Shown in pieces: positions 12,401 through 27,400 of a DNA stretch of 64,000 bases; within the stretch, counting starts at the first letter, position 1; the number at the start of each line of letters is the position of its first letter. A program made the position numbers and the translations under genes. The notes below the pieces were generated by a model. It did not search any database. It worked only from the letters and a program-made list of their open reading frames with translations, and was not told the origin of the DNA. The stretch spans positions 71,137,688 to 71,201,687 of the forward strand of contig OX123196.2 in the NCBI GenBank assembly GCA_944739405.2. Reading direction: 5' to 3'. This stretch comes from Euclidia mi. Lineage: Eukaryota > Arthropoda > Insecta > Lepidoptera > Erebidae.

Positions 12401-15400
12401 ACATACTTCTCAGTGCTCTCATTTCTACAGCATCTATTCTACTTTCATGACTTTTCTGCCATACCCAACTATCACTACCATACATAAGAGTAGGTACGTT
12501 GATGTAAGTATATGTTATCCCGTTTTGTTAATTTTAAACAAATCTTGTACGGTTTTACCTTGTTGATTCATTTCATTATATGAAATATTATACCTATTTA
12601 CTTACATGTATACATAATGTGATACATGTATACAACGTGTGGTTACGGATTAAGAATACGGATTGTCACCACCCCATAACATCCCATGGGTGTCGTAAGA
12701 GCCGGCAGAGGGAACATATTATGCAGAGAACAGCACGATAATAGAGGGAAAACTTGATACAAACCCTATACCAACCCGTTTGGCCAGCGTGGTATAGTAG
12801 GCCAATTCCTCCTTTCAAAGGAGAGGCCTAGTCCAGCAGCGGACTGTTAAAGGCTGATGATGTAATACAAAATTCAACACATCAGAATAATTATCTACAT
12901 AATTACTATGCGTAAACCTCATCATTCGTCCAGCAGTGGCCAGCTATAGTCCAATGAGATGTAAGAACGTCGATTCTGGGCATTCATCAAACGCAAACGT
13001 TACCTTACAACTTGCCGTTACTACGAACTACCACACAAAGAGCAGCTGCTGTGAATAAATAATAACAGTTGACAGAATGTCCGGCATTGTTGGAAAATGG
13101 CCACGTAGTAAATGACTGAAATGTTGACAATGTAGACGTTTATGATCGGGGAAAAGCCACTACACTTCTAAAACACCACTAAAAACACTATGGTTTGAAT
13201 TTGGTCAAAAGGTGTGTGCCCACTGCCTCGTTGGTCTCGCGGCATAAATGTGCGCGTGGGATTGGGAGGTCCCGGGTTCGATTCCCGGTTCGGGCAAAGT
13301 GTTATTGGGTTTTTCCGTTAGGAAATTCTCAGTAGCAGCACGCAGTCTGGTGACGTGCCCGGTAACGGCAATAGGCTCGCCCCCTATTAAGTGGGACCTA
13401 CAAATGCATGGCGAAATGTGGGTGTAAATAATAATATTACGCCTCTGCCTACTTCGGGGATACAGGCGTGAGTCTATAAAAAAAAGTTGAGAATTTTCAA
13501 TTTTAGCATGGGGTTAATATGCTTAGCCTGAAGACCATAGGTTCGCTCTTTATGACGAGGGATTAAAAAATTGCTGACGAAATGTGGGCGTAAACATACT
13601 GTCGATAAAGCTACACCGTACGGCGTAGGTACATATAAATGATAACAACTAATACTATTATATTTATAGCATAGCATGCTTATCACAGTGTTAGCCACAT
13701 TATTTAATTATGTCTGTTATAAGAATCATCATCATCTTCTTGCCCTGGTCCCAATCTATTTGGGGTCTTCGCTTCCATTCTTTTCTGTCGCCCGTCATCT
13801 GATAATTTACCCCTTTCGCTTTCATATCCATCGTCACACAGTCCATCCATCTTTTCCTTGGCCTCCCTCTCACTTTCCATCCTCCTACATTCATATTCAT
13901 CACTTAATTACCTACATAAATATCATCTCTTCGCATAATATGTCCATACCAATAAGTCTGTTATAACAAGAATACATAATAAAAATACAAAAATGTAAAA
14001 AGATCCAAAACGCTAACAATTGAAAGGAGTTATTTCTTAAACGTCTATAATCGTCCTCCAAAGGTTATGAAGCATTAAGACAAAATATCTTGGAACTAAT
14101 TCAAATTCATTCTTAATACACGCGGCAAGAAGCTCATTTTCGAATGAGAACGTCGAGCAAGATAATTGGATTGTTCAAATTTAATTTTTCATACTAACAA
14201 TTTTTAAGATACCTACCTCATTTTGATCTCGCACATTATGATTTTAGTAATACAATATACCTTTATTAATAGATACCTATGTGTTACGGGGTGTCAGTAC
14301 TATCATACTGATACTGGTCTAAACCACGGAATATCGCTATCCCTTTGGGTAGTGAAGGTTAGACGACAGTCTCTCTGAGAAAAATTTATATTCTGTCATA
14401 TCTGGTTCGACTGGTAAGCAGACCTCGGGCTCCAAGGCGTAAAATCGTGGATGCAGCCATGATGCTAGGTCGATGATGAGGTTTTAGTAGGTATTGACTC
14501 AAGGGACCTAGAAGACTGATCGAATGTTAGTTAACTTTGAACTATACATAACTAAGTAGTATACACCATATACTTAACAAAGCCACTTCAACCCACAATG
14601 GGTAGGTAACTAGGTACAGCTGTTAGGGATAAGTGAAGCCAGAGGAAAGAACGTACGTGCTCCAACCAAGAGCAGAAAGATCATTGTTCTTTTGGGTTGG
14701 GTTCAAAGAACCCTCAAATTGCAGCCGTTTTCATGCCATTTTACATTGAAAGTCCCCTCCACTTCACAGGTTTCAGAATTTCCTGAGATAAAATTGAAAA
14801 TCACTGACCGCCAACCCAAACCCAGGACCATAACATCATCAGCCACAAGATTAATCAACCAGTCACCACGTAGTCAAATGCAAAAAAAAAAACCTTCAAA
14901 TTTGCCTGAACACAAATGAAACGAGGTTTTCGTGTGAAATAAGACTTTCAGTTAAAATGAGTGACCGCAAACAAAACAATATATCTGTTATGTCATTGAG
15001 CGATCGCAACAATTGTGTGGCAAATATAACAAAAAATATCTACTTACACAACTAGGTTAACTTTTAAATTGGTGAGAACTTAACATTTGGCTTCGGACAA
15101 ATAATTATATTGAGTGAATTAAATTTCGTATTACTTGTTTCATTTTACTTTAAATATGCAAGTATATGTGCAGTACATACGTATACTTAGTATATAATGC
15201 ACTTACTAATGTACAAGATGTACTTACGTCAGTAAGTACATGATATGTAATTTTTATAGTATTTTAAAAAACTCATTAGATGAACCAAAATCCGGTTGGT
15301 GGTAAGGTAATCTTGATTTCTTATTATTGAATGTTTAAGAAAATATATGATACTGTTTCTAAACAATTCAACAGAGTAATTTGAAACAAGAGGGCGAATA

Positions 15401-18400
15401 GATGGTTCTGCACATATATTTTAAAATAATTTTAAATTGCCAATAAATGCGACAAATAGTCCAGTCTTCTAGGTATAAACCAACACAGCACAAAGGACCA
15501 ACTGTTGCTTATCAAGGGCGTTTTACGTACCGTCTGGGAGCGCCTACTGGCGATAGATAAGAGACGACAACCTGTAGCTAATCTGTATCAAGTAATAAAA
15601 ATGTAAAATACCTTCGTTTTTTCATAGGTCAAAAGAGTACATGGGGCTACCTGCTTTTTTTGGGATATGCTCACTTTAGACCGATCCACAAGGTGCCTTT
15701 GAAAACTAGCAAATAAAACTCCTTGAAATAATCGGATAATTTGTATTTGTCCGTCCGTCCGTTGTCCATTCCATAATTGGATAGTCGAAGGTGATAGCGT
15801 AACGTCCGAAGCAGATAATCATTAATTAATTAGCACATTATTCCAAAAAGCGCACACCACTTTTCCACCGTAGATTTGAATCCAAGACACTGCATGACAG
15901 TCCAATGTTTCATTTCATCCACTGGGATATCGTTATACAACCGCTTGCCTTGCCTTGCTATATTTGCCGCAGATTCATCAAAACATGAAACATGTTGACC
16001 ACAGACCACCCCCACCGGTGGTGCTCTGTGATGTTGACCCATGGATACATTACAATACGTAAACCTGTACATTAATGACGAGCATGGACAGATCACTACA
16101 AACACATATTTATATACATACAGACCTACATACCTACATACCTACACACAGAGACAAGGACTACATACATACATGTTGCATACGTGTGAGTTCCTTTCTA
16201 CACGCGTGAGTCAGATATCTTGAGTCATACATAACAGCCACTAATATCATGCAGTAAAATATTTAAGTTATTTTTCAAAGAATTGACAGTCACCAGGGTC
16301 AAATCCAGGGGATAGGAGTGCTTTCAGGGACCTCAAAACCACCCGAGTCCTATATGAAAAATATTATACTTAGTACCCCCGTAATGAAATCAACTTTCGC
16401 GAAAGCGAAGGCTTTTCCTTACCCTGACCTTAAATAAAATCCCTTCCTAAGTTTTGGATCCATCACGGATGGTCACAGATTCCAGACAATTACAGAAAAA
16501 ACTAAAGTAAAAGAAAAAGTCAATCTTGCCTTTAGCGGTATTACGTAGATACAATTAGTTATGCCAAAATTGAGGGACGTAGAACTCTATGATAGCCTTC
16601 GAATCCCGTCAATACATACACATTCGATAAAAATAGAAAAACAAACTTAACAATTTAACAAATATTGATGAATCATGACATATTTTCTTTGTTTTTAAGA
16701 CAGCTTCTGAACTAGGTATAACCCTGTATCGCGGGGGACTTTACATAACATAACTTCACGCCTTTTATCCCCGAAGGTGAGGCAGAGGTGTATTACACAC
16801 CCACACTTCGTCAGTTATGTTTCGATCCCAATGTAATAGGGAGCGGGCCTATTGCCATCTACCGGGCACATAATTAACGCAGCGAATAGCGCATTAAGCG
16901 AGCGATAATTAACATTTTAATACACACATATCTTCGAAAAGTCAGAGGTGTGTGCCCGGGGTAGGTAACTGGGGATCGAACCCGAGACCATCGTCTCGGC
17001 AGTCCTTTACGGAAACCACTGGGCTATCGCCGCTGCTTTACATAATTCTTTCGGACTTAACATAGATTCAATAAATAAAACCTAGTGATAATAGTTGTAA
17101 GTGGAAATTTATAAATAAATAAAAAATGGACAAAGACCTTCGCCTGCGTCTTAGTCCTAAATTATTACACCATCCTTACAGATAATTATAAATCATTTAG
17201 TTTTTAAACCATAAGCTCGAGCAGCTAATGGTCACTTGCAAAGTCGATGGCAGGCGGCCGAGAGGTCGCAGCGCAATAAGATGGTCTGACGGCTGACCTA
17301 ATACGCTCGACGCTGAACACCAAGCTGCATGATGCTGTTCACGTCGCCAAGGACAGACACAGATGGAGGAGCATCATAAAAGAAAAACTGATCTCCTATC
17401 GGAGGAATCACGACCCTCAGTAATGTCTCACGACGCGAGGAGGAGGAGGACTTTTTAAAAGTTACCAAAGTGTTTTTTTGTACAGGTAGGAGGAAAATAT
17501 TTCGCTATTATCTGATAGTAAATCCCAGTAACACCAAGTCCGATTCGGACTTTGAACTTGGACCCTGACGCTTTAAAGGCATTGTGAATAAAAAAAACAG
17601 GTTTTATGAATATACATATCTCTGGTGATGATTCACTAAATTGTATACAGGTTTCCCGCATACAATTGTTAACCTTTTCACCGCCCAGCTATACTAAACG
17701 TGATGTGTCGCTGTACGCCAACGTATAAATGTATAACAATTATATAGTACGAAAGCAGGGATGGCGGTATCGTCATATCGATAATGAAAAAAACAATGTG
17801 TAAGTTTAAATTGTTACTCAAATTTACAATTAAAAATACACACTGTTAAATTTTAATGGTAATTTGTTTTATTTTATGAGCATTTATAGTAAGAAAAATG
17901 GGTATCCGTTATCGGAGACAAAGATACATCCATAGACTTGCTAGAGATATTAATATAATAGGCACATCACTATTCATTTCAAAACGTAGTCCATTTACTT
18001 CATATCAAGTCGTTGGCGTTCGTAGCACGATAAATTTCATAAGAAATAGGGTTGTCTATTGTTTTCTTTCTGTGTATAGATTTTTGTTAGTCTATACTAA
18101 AAACGCTTGAATGTTTTTAGTTTATACCTATTTGAAATCTAACATGAACGGTCAGTCAGGAAACTCAGGAACATTGTTTGAAGTGGCAAAGTAAGTGTAG
18201 TTTCGGAAAGGGATAGTAAGTGACTTTTTAATACTGATGTGCTAAACCTATTCAGCTTATTTTTTATTTAATGCAAATGAAAATCTGGCTAGTTTGATTA
18301 AGGATATTTGAATACCTAAATTCATAAAAAAATAATTAAACTTAGCTATTCAAAATTATTATTATATGCTATTCTATATTATTGCCAGTATCAAATCAAA

Positions 18401-21400
18401 ATCAAAAACATTACACTCCTTTTTTGGGCAGTCGTGTCAAAAGATAAAGGTGTGCGCGTCGCCCGGCACAATGACACAATGACCTTGACACCTATGCGCT
18501 TACGACGTCACAGGTTTACTTCTATTGAAGTTGTCGGCGCTAGTGACACTGACATCTTGCCATTACGTAGCAATATCGAAAACCCTCGGTACATTTAATT
18601 AATTTGAATGAAGTGATTTGATACGTACATCAATTTTAAAACGTATTATGTAATACGTTATTTACTGACCGGAATTACTTTTTAATCACAGAATCTAAGA
18701 ACGATTGGAAGGAAAAAGACAAATAAATCTAAAAGATTCTAATGAATGCAACTTTCGCGTCACATCACTAGCCTACTTGATATGAAGTCGTTGGCGTGCG
18801 GGACATAAAAATATTTGGGGCCTTTTATGTTTTTATCCATTTTAACACAGTAAAAAGCCTGTTTTGCCTGAGAAAATAATAAATAGGGCTTCATTCGTGT
18901 CCATCTACACAATTACAAAAGAAACAAAAGTGTTTATGTATCGTAAATGTATTTTTTTTATAGTGAACTTCTATAGAAGTCGTGGCGTGGATGGCACGAA
19001 AATCCTGAACTTCTATAGAAGTTGTTGGCGGTGAAAAGGTTAAACTCTGTATAACTCAATACAAAAATAACTCAATAGAAAAAAAAACATGTTTCTCAGT
19101 TACATATTATATATTTTTGTCTATCCGTCTTTAACTTTGTTCTAATTTTAGGCAATTCCGGGTAATCTTTGACTTATAATATAACTAGCTATTGAAAGAC
19201 AACTTCCGCACTAGGAATAAATCCTATTATTATATCCACGGGGAAGTTCCAGAAATTCAAACAACGGACATAAAAACACCTAGAATTGAAACAAAAGTTT
19301 TCGGATCAACCAAATTCTTGTTTCATATGGGGATCGAACTCACAACGATCGGCCAGGCGTCCGATTATAACATAACCATATACGTGGTCAATACCTAATT
19401 ATCGGTTTGCCGTAAAAACTTTGCAGATATCACATGTATATATTTTCCTTCTATTACGTGATACATGGTTAAATAGTTTAATAATAATTCTGTCGGCAAC
19501 AAATCATAATATCATATCAAGGACACTTCTCGTGTTATTGTACCGAAAACACGTTCCGATCGATTATATGTAATGTATGTACATGTATGATTCTGTATCA
19601 GTACTTTTGTGTATATAAGGCCACAAACAACGCCATAGCTGTAGTAGAATACTGGTCGTCTGTCATCTGAAATCGCCATTGATACGACAAGAAGAAGAAG
19701 TACTTGTGGGAATGGATGGCTATTGCTAAGACCATTCATCATAAAAAAATATTTAACGGGTCTTTAAATGGGGACTAAAAGTTCGTCTGCGGCCACGACC
19801 CGCAGAATCCGGTCGAAACGTCGGGAAAACATAGGTATTGTTGATCCTTTTCATTGGATGGGAGTGGTCCCTATAAATCAATTAATGCTAAAAAAACAAC
19901 TATATTCTATACTTACTAAAATTTTAAGTTGCAATATCTAATATACACTATTAGATATTGCAACTTAAAATTTTAGGACTAGTATCGTGTAGGATAAAAT
20001 TCAGATTTACTAGTAATGTTAGTAAATCTAGTCTAATCTAGGTAGTTGCAAAACAATTTGTAACTCGAAACCCAATTTGCAACCCTAAATAGCGATTTAT
20101 TTCATCTTAACGGCTCCGATTAAAAACAACTCATACATTACATGGCAACACTAATTATGAGTGGCATGTGTCGGGTTTTCCCCAAGTTGATAATAGTTTA
20201 ACAGGAGGTCGGTATTTCTTAGAGACTTTCAATGGTACATACATATTTGTTTTGAAAAACATCATGAAGGTTTGAGATTACCATCGTCAATGACTTCATA
20301 ATTTGTAAATTATTTGAAGTTCTAGTTTAAATGCCGTTTTTTCTATTTGTAACATCGCATTTTAGGATTTTATTTTAACTATCTTACCGATCTCCAGCGG
20401 GATTTTTGTAGTCAATGAATACATATTGAACCATTTAATGCCGTGTATATTAAGTAGTAACACACTTTCTACTAAATCATGAAATTACCTACATATACTT
20501 ATTAATCACTATTCGATCTTACTTCTTCCAACGAGCTTACTTTGAAATGTCCATCCGAAATGTCACGCAGACCCAAAAAGCCACGTACATAATATTTAAT
20601 GAAGATTACCTACGAATATTGTACAGCTTATCTCTATATCTTATAACTGATCCGACGTGACTGATAACGGAACAGAATCTAATAGCAAACGTTTCTTTTG
20701 TGATTGTAGAGTCATCACGATTTATTAAACTTTTAAAATCTTTGGCAGAATATGTGCTGCTTCAAAGAGCAAAAAGAAGAGTTGCAATATTCTTCGACAA
20801 TTCACACCCAATTCACTATATTACTTATCTTCATCATGTCAGCCTTGAGACGTCCACTGCTGGACATAGGCCTCCCCCAAGGTTCTCCACACAGACCGAT
20901 TTTGAGCCGCCCGCATCCAACCGCTTCCCGCGATCTTAACCAGATCGTCGGTCCACCTTGCGGGAGGCCTACGCCTGCTGCGTCGTCCGGTACGTGGTCG
21001 CCACTCCAGAACCCGCCTGCCCCAACGGCCATCGGTTCTTCGTGCTATGTGTCCTGCCCATTGCCACTTCAGCCTGGCTATTCGGACAGCTATGTCGGTG
21101 ACTTTGGTTCTCCTGCGGATCCCCTCATTTCTGATTCGATCTCGCAGGGAAACTCCGATCATAGCATTACTTATCTTAATTATCTTTAATACTTGCATAC
21201 GTGTAAAATGAGAGAGACGACAACGCGTAAGTTAAGAAATATCATTATCGAATATTCTATGGGCAGCATAGAGTTACCTTGAGGGATTTTCTTCTTTTCT
21301 ACTTTGCCGTGTCCAATATCTGGTAAATTTATGTATGTAACAACATGTAAAACAATCAGTTGTTTATGAATTACATAGAAACAGCTTTACAGACATGACA

Positions 21401-24400
21401 TACTTCTTCACTTCAACATAATTTCTGATTTACGATCGTATTGGATAAGCTATAATACCTATATAATGTCATAAGAGTGATGTTACTAAGGGTCTTTCTA
21501 TTTTTGCTTCGCATACGGGAGCTTCAAAGGTCACGAAGCGAGTAATATAAGTTACCTAGAGCTCGGCAAACAGAGGCATTAGTGACTCATTTATCAATAA
21601 ATAAATAATACTGAGTAACGGTGAAGTCTGCTAAGCTGTACTTAGTACGAAAGTATGATGGGCGTTGCCACAAACTAAAGATTAAATACATACATTCATA
21701 CATAGACTCACGCCTGTGTCCCGGAGGAGTAGGCAGAGACTACGGAACGCCATTTGCAACGATCCTGACATACCTCGATCGATCTTTACAGAGTAAAGAA
21801 TTGTGTGATAAGAGAGTGGTGTGGGGTAAAAGAAGATGTAGTGACAAGCATCGAGAAAGGCATGTTAAGATGGTTTGGGCACATGGAGAGGATGGATGAC
21901 GAAAGACTAACAAAGAAGATATATAAGGCAAGTGTGAATGGGACAGGACGAAGGGGAAGACATAGGCGGACGTTCTCTGACCAGATTGGAGACATCCTAA
22001 AGATTAAATACCGGACTGAAACACTATTTGATTCAGGTTCCATTCAATTTCAGCTTTTTATTGAATACATTTTCATAATTGTGCATTTAGTAACTAATAA
22101 TGATAAACAGTCTGACAGAAAATAACGGATTTCAGCTAAGGTTTTCTCTATTTGATCAAAAACCAATTCTTAAAAAAAAAAACAAGAATCTTTATTTACT
22201 TAGGTCACAAGATGTTTTTCATGTCCGACATCCGATGAGCAATTCATTATTCTTAATAAATGCAGCAGTCAAGAAAATACTGGTTTTGATGGCTACCCTA
22301 TCATCATCATCATCCAAGCGTTATGCCGCGACCAGAGACCTTCGACCTTGGACCCTGGGGTCCGCTTATAACTATGGCTAGCGTTTCTTTTTTTTGTTCA
22401 CTACGGTGGGAAACTCTTCTTATGAGTTATCTCAACTCCGCCAACCCAGCCGTTAAAACGGCTGGGCTTGGGATTGGCGGAGGAAGTATGTGGAGGCTCT
22501 CCCCTAAAGACGTTCGGGGCATACCCACTAAAACCCACCGGGGTGTCCCTACGTTGTGTGGTCTCGTATGTTGGCGGGGTCACGCGATTTGCGGATAGCA
22601 TACTTTCTCGCGACCCCACCCGGGATTGGCCCGCCGGCGGGCCCCGTCAACTATGGCTAGCCTAGCCTTCCTCAGATTAAGAACAAAATACAGATTATTC
22701 CTTGTCTACAGAAGTGGGACAAAACCCAAACATGATATAAATTATTGCACATCATTGAATAATAAGTGAGTTAAGTGTCAAGCACAATGCCCTGTTGTGT
22801 ACGATATCAATGGACGTATTGGACATACGGGGGGCGTAACATGCGTCACCGTTATCAACTCATATTGTATTCAAAACTGCACTGTTTACATAGCTTGCTT
22901 TTTATAGTATTTGTCAAGTCCGTGTGTTCATATTTTATTATATCTTGCACTAGATGAGCCCGCGGTTACACCCGCGTTATTTAAGGCTACTGCTCCGCTC
23001 CTGTGGCTCATAGCGTGATGTTATACAGCATATAGCCTTCGTCGATAAATGGGCTAACTAACATTGAAAGAATTTTTCAAATCGGACCAGTAGTTTCTGA
23101 GATTAGCGCGTTCAACCAAACAAACAAACAAACTCTTCAGCTTTATATATTAGTATAAGATAAGATATAAGATAAGTCCAAGACATATCTAATATGTGAA
23201 GCAGATATTGCTGCTGACTTATAATATGATACGGCACTAGTGCAATGTGAACAAAACGGTTCTTGATTAGATAAAATACTTGAGAAGGCCGTGTCTGGAT
23301 CATTTATTTACTATATTCAGTAGAAGCATCATTAAAGCGGCGATAGCACAGTGGAAAGCGGCGATAGCCCAGTGGTGTACGTAACGGACTGCCGAGACGA
23401 TGTTCTCAAGTTCGATCCCCAGTTACCCCGGGCACACAGCTCTGACTTTTCGAAGTTAATAATATGTGTGTATCAAAAATGTTAATTATCGCTCGCTCAA
23501 CAATGTGCCCGGTAGATGGCAATAGGCTCGCCCCCTATTACATTGGGACCGAAACATAACTGGCGAAGTCTGGGTGTGTAAATTGTAATACACCTCTGCC
23601 TACCCCTTCGGGGATAAAAGGCGTGAAGTTATGTTATGTTGTCATTCACCTCCTATCCCCATTCGTGCTGTTTTATCAACTATGTGTTAACATAGGGACC
23701 ATTGAAAACACCGAAATAAAATTATACTCCTGGAGGTCAAACTGTCTTGTCTGTGAGTTTAGAACTGGTAACAAATTGAATAGAAATAGGCCCAAATTCC
23801 ACAAGAAACCTTTCCAGACAATGATCTATTTACGTACCTAGTTAGCGTGTCTACTTAGATAATCGATATTGGACAAGTGGGGACGCAAAGAGCCGTTGAC
23901 TGCAGTCTTGTGACGGTAACAGGTCTGTGTTTATGTACCGTGTGCCATACCCGGTGGAAAAGCCGTTAGCATTGTGTAGCCATGTTCTGTCACCGATACA
24001 TACTTATTACATACCTACCTAAACATCGCAGCCATTTTCTTTCTGCCTAGGACATAGCCACAATATAGTAACGTTTCTAAGCCCTACTGATCTTAATCTT
24101 ATTACAAGTATAAATGCGAAAATTTATGAGGAAGGACGGATGGATGTACCTACAGACGTTTGTTTAATGCGATATCTTGTGAAACTCATGCCTGTATCCC
24201 CGAAGAGGAAAGCAGAGGAGTAATTAAACCATAACAAAACTAGCGAACTTCGCAGTACTAAAGCTTACATATCAGACTAGAGGCCGCCAGCAGCTACGCC
24301 TACAATTTTTTTAATTAACCCGTTTTGGCCGATCCCGTGGGAATTTCGAGAAATCCCTTCTTAGTGCACCCCTACGGTCCCCAAGGAATATACATGCCAA

Positions 24401-27400
24401 ATTTCAGCTTCCTATCCCCAATAGTTTCGGCTGTAGCGGGTCTGTCAGTCAGTAAGTAACGCAAGGATTTTATATAGGTATTAAGAAGATTAGGATATGG
24501 GCTATCTTTTATCCCGATTACCGAACCTCACACGGGCGAAGACGCGAGCAGAATCTACTCAGTATTATAAATACAAAAGTGATTGCATTACATTGCTGAA
24601 GAGATCCTTAATTGGTTAATTTTGCATGCAAAAATACAACAGTGGTCGCGGACGGACTGAGTGACTGTCTTTCCGCGACCACGACCGGTGCAAGTCAGCC
24701 GAGACGTCGGCAAATAACTAGGTATTTATGACTTAAATATAGTTAAGTATACAAAAAGATGAAGTCCTTGAAGACGGACAAGGATATTGATCACCTTTTT
24801 ATTACGAAAATAAACCTTGTAGGTGTATAGATGAATTTACTAGAAAGCAACTCTTACTTTTTGAGTTAAGGAGTTTCATACTACCCCAAGCATAATCTGA
24901 ATGCTTGGTAGGCGTGCCTAGCCGCGGGCAAAATGTTGTTATTAATAAACAGGCAACCAAAGCCAACACACGCTGCCTATATAGTCTAAATTGTCTATAA
25001 CACACATTTTCATCACCCCTAATCCCCGCAGTATCTTAGCAAATTATTATTATTTTCGTACACCTACGTTAGACGCCTTCATTTTACGTTTGATATTTGA
25101 CGAGGGCGCTATTGTCCTTAAGTTATTTGCGGCTGGCGACACCCACACGACAAACATGCCAAAAGGTTAATTATTACTTTGAATACACAATTTATCAGTT
25201 CTAAGTTATAAAATAAACGCTAACATGCTAATAGGTGCAGCTTTTTTTGTTCCGTAGGCAGTAGGCACCTACTAAACTAGGATTTATATTTGCTCTCTTA
25301 GGAGATAAAATAGGGGTTAAAAGTATGTTTGAAAATCCCCTGACTATAAAAAAGCAGACAACAGGTAGTTATCCTCCTCCTATCCTAGTTGCAACCCAGG
25401 GTCTGCTTACTAGTCTAACCGGCGTTCTCTGAATATTAGTTTTTCTACAGAGCGACTGCCTGTCTAACCGCCACAACCCAAAGGCATACGCAATGGTTTA
25501 GACTAGTGTCAGTTTTGTTCAGAGGTACTGACTCCCCATAAAGACTGTCAAAGACCTTCATGACAGCCGGGACCGACGGCCTAACGTACTCTCCGAAGCA
25601 CGGGGCAAGCGATAAACGCACATAACTCCGAAAAGCCAGTGGCGCGCGCCGTGAATTCGATACCCTCTGAATAGCCGACTGTTGGTATAATTATATAAAA
25701 ATACTAGAGGACGCCAGCAGCTACGCCTGCATTTTTTTAATTTACCCGTTTTGGCCGATCCCGTGGGAATTTCGGGAAATCCTTTCTTAGTGCACCCCTA
25801 CGGTCCCCAAGGAACATACATGCCAAATTTCATCTTCCTGCGCCCAATAGTTTCGGCTGTAGCGTGTCTGTCAGTCAGTCAGTAACGCAAGGATTTTATA
25901 TATTAAGGTTACTACTTAAACAAGCATTATAATTAGAAAACTGTAATAGAAAAGCAGGCCTAAAATAACAACGGAATACTACCACAGTTTATTATTAATG
26001 AAAGTCTATATTCTATTATTGAATGAATGAGTAACGCAGGCGCATGACTATTTTTAAATTCATAACATCGGAATACCAATGACTGGCTTATTTTATTTAC
26101 CGCAGACAATACATACGGCCATTACAATATAAGGAAAGCATAATAAAAATATTTGAGTTATTGAATAAATGATGTAAGAACTGTTTTTACGATTAGGTAC
26201 GGGTCAAGCCCTTGTAATAAGGGGTAAACCACAGAATACCACGCTGATCATTAGAAGAGGCGCGGTGTCCGCGCGAGAAAGTTTTCGACAGGGTATGATT
26301 CTGAAAGAAGGCAGTCGCCAATAACACCACGGTGGTTTCAGTGTTTAAGCCTCGAATGACAGCAGGGGAGTTGCAGACAAAAACACCTCCTTTACCTGCC
26401 CCAATTGGCGTAAGAGAGACTTGCAACTGGGTTTCCACCCCGCAAGATCAATTAACGTTGGACTGGACATTTATTAGGCCTCAGCAGCAGAGAACATGGG
26501 CCAAATACAAGGTGTAAAAATACCCTTAACGAAAACTGAAATCCCATGTTGTACCAATCACTACGAACATTTTTTACTTCGGCACCATACCTGGGAAATT
26601 ACTGGTTTAGGAGATATTGAGGCTTAGTTAGTATGGAATTTTTCTAATTAGGTACAAAATCGATGCATTTACCCCGCCAATATGTTCTTTAGATGCCCTT
26701 TGACCCCATGGATAAGTAGGTATTTCAAGCATTGCACGCGCGCGCTTTGAATTGCGGTTTAAAAAATGTGAAAACTTAAAGAAATCGTTTCCCAGGTATT
26801 ATTTTAGGTTAGTATGACTTGGCATGATGTCCACAACGAGTAGACTTCGTGACTTCGTGGTCTTGTGACACCCTGTATAACCTTCCTCACGATGTTTTCA
26901 TTTACTATTATTAAAGGTCGATCCATGTCCATATTCGCTTCGTTACTGGTCCTGTGGTCCGGATTAAGTCTGATCACATACCAATGCGGTCTGCCCGTGT
27001 TCCGATTTTGGTCTGGTCAAGTATCGATCTGGTTGCCCCTAAACCGAGCAATAAGCGACAATCAAAATGAATAAGAGTTCACTACGTTACCGGTGCGTGG
27101 TATGATAATGCAGATAGATATGAAAGAAGCCGTCCAAAATATTCTATGTCCAAAATAATTCTGCATAATTTAAATTGTGACCTAAAAAACGTTCATTATT
27201 CAGAAATAACGAGATACCTTATCAAAAAATCTCATAATAATGAATCATTAAATCTATCAAGTTTTAATTAATTTCAGCTTAATCAATATTATATCAAGTT
27301 ACAAAATAGCAGCTATATGTTTAAAAAAATATCCTCCAAAAATATAGTTAAAGCAATACTATGCACAAAATGTAGAAATTGGGCTATGTGACCTTTAACC

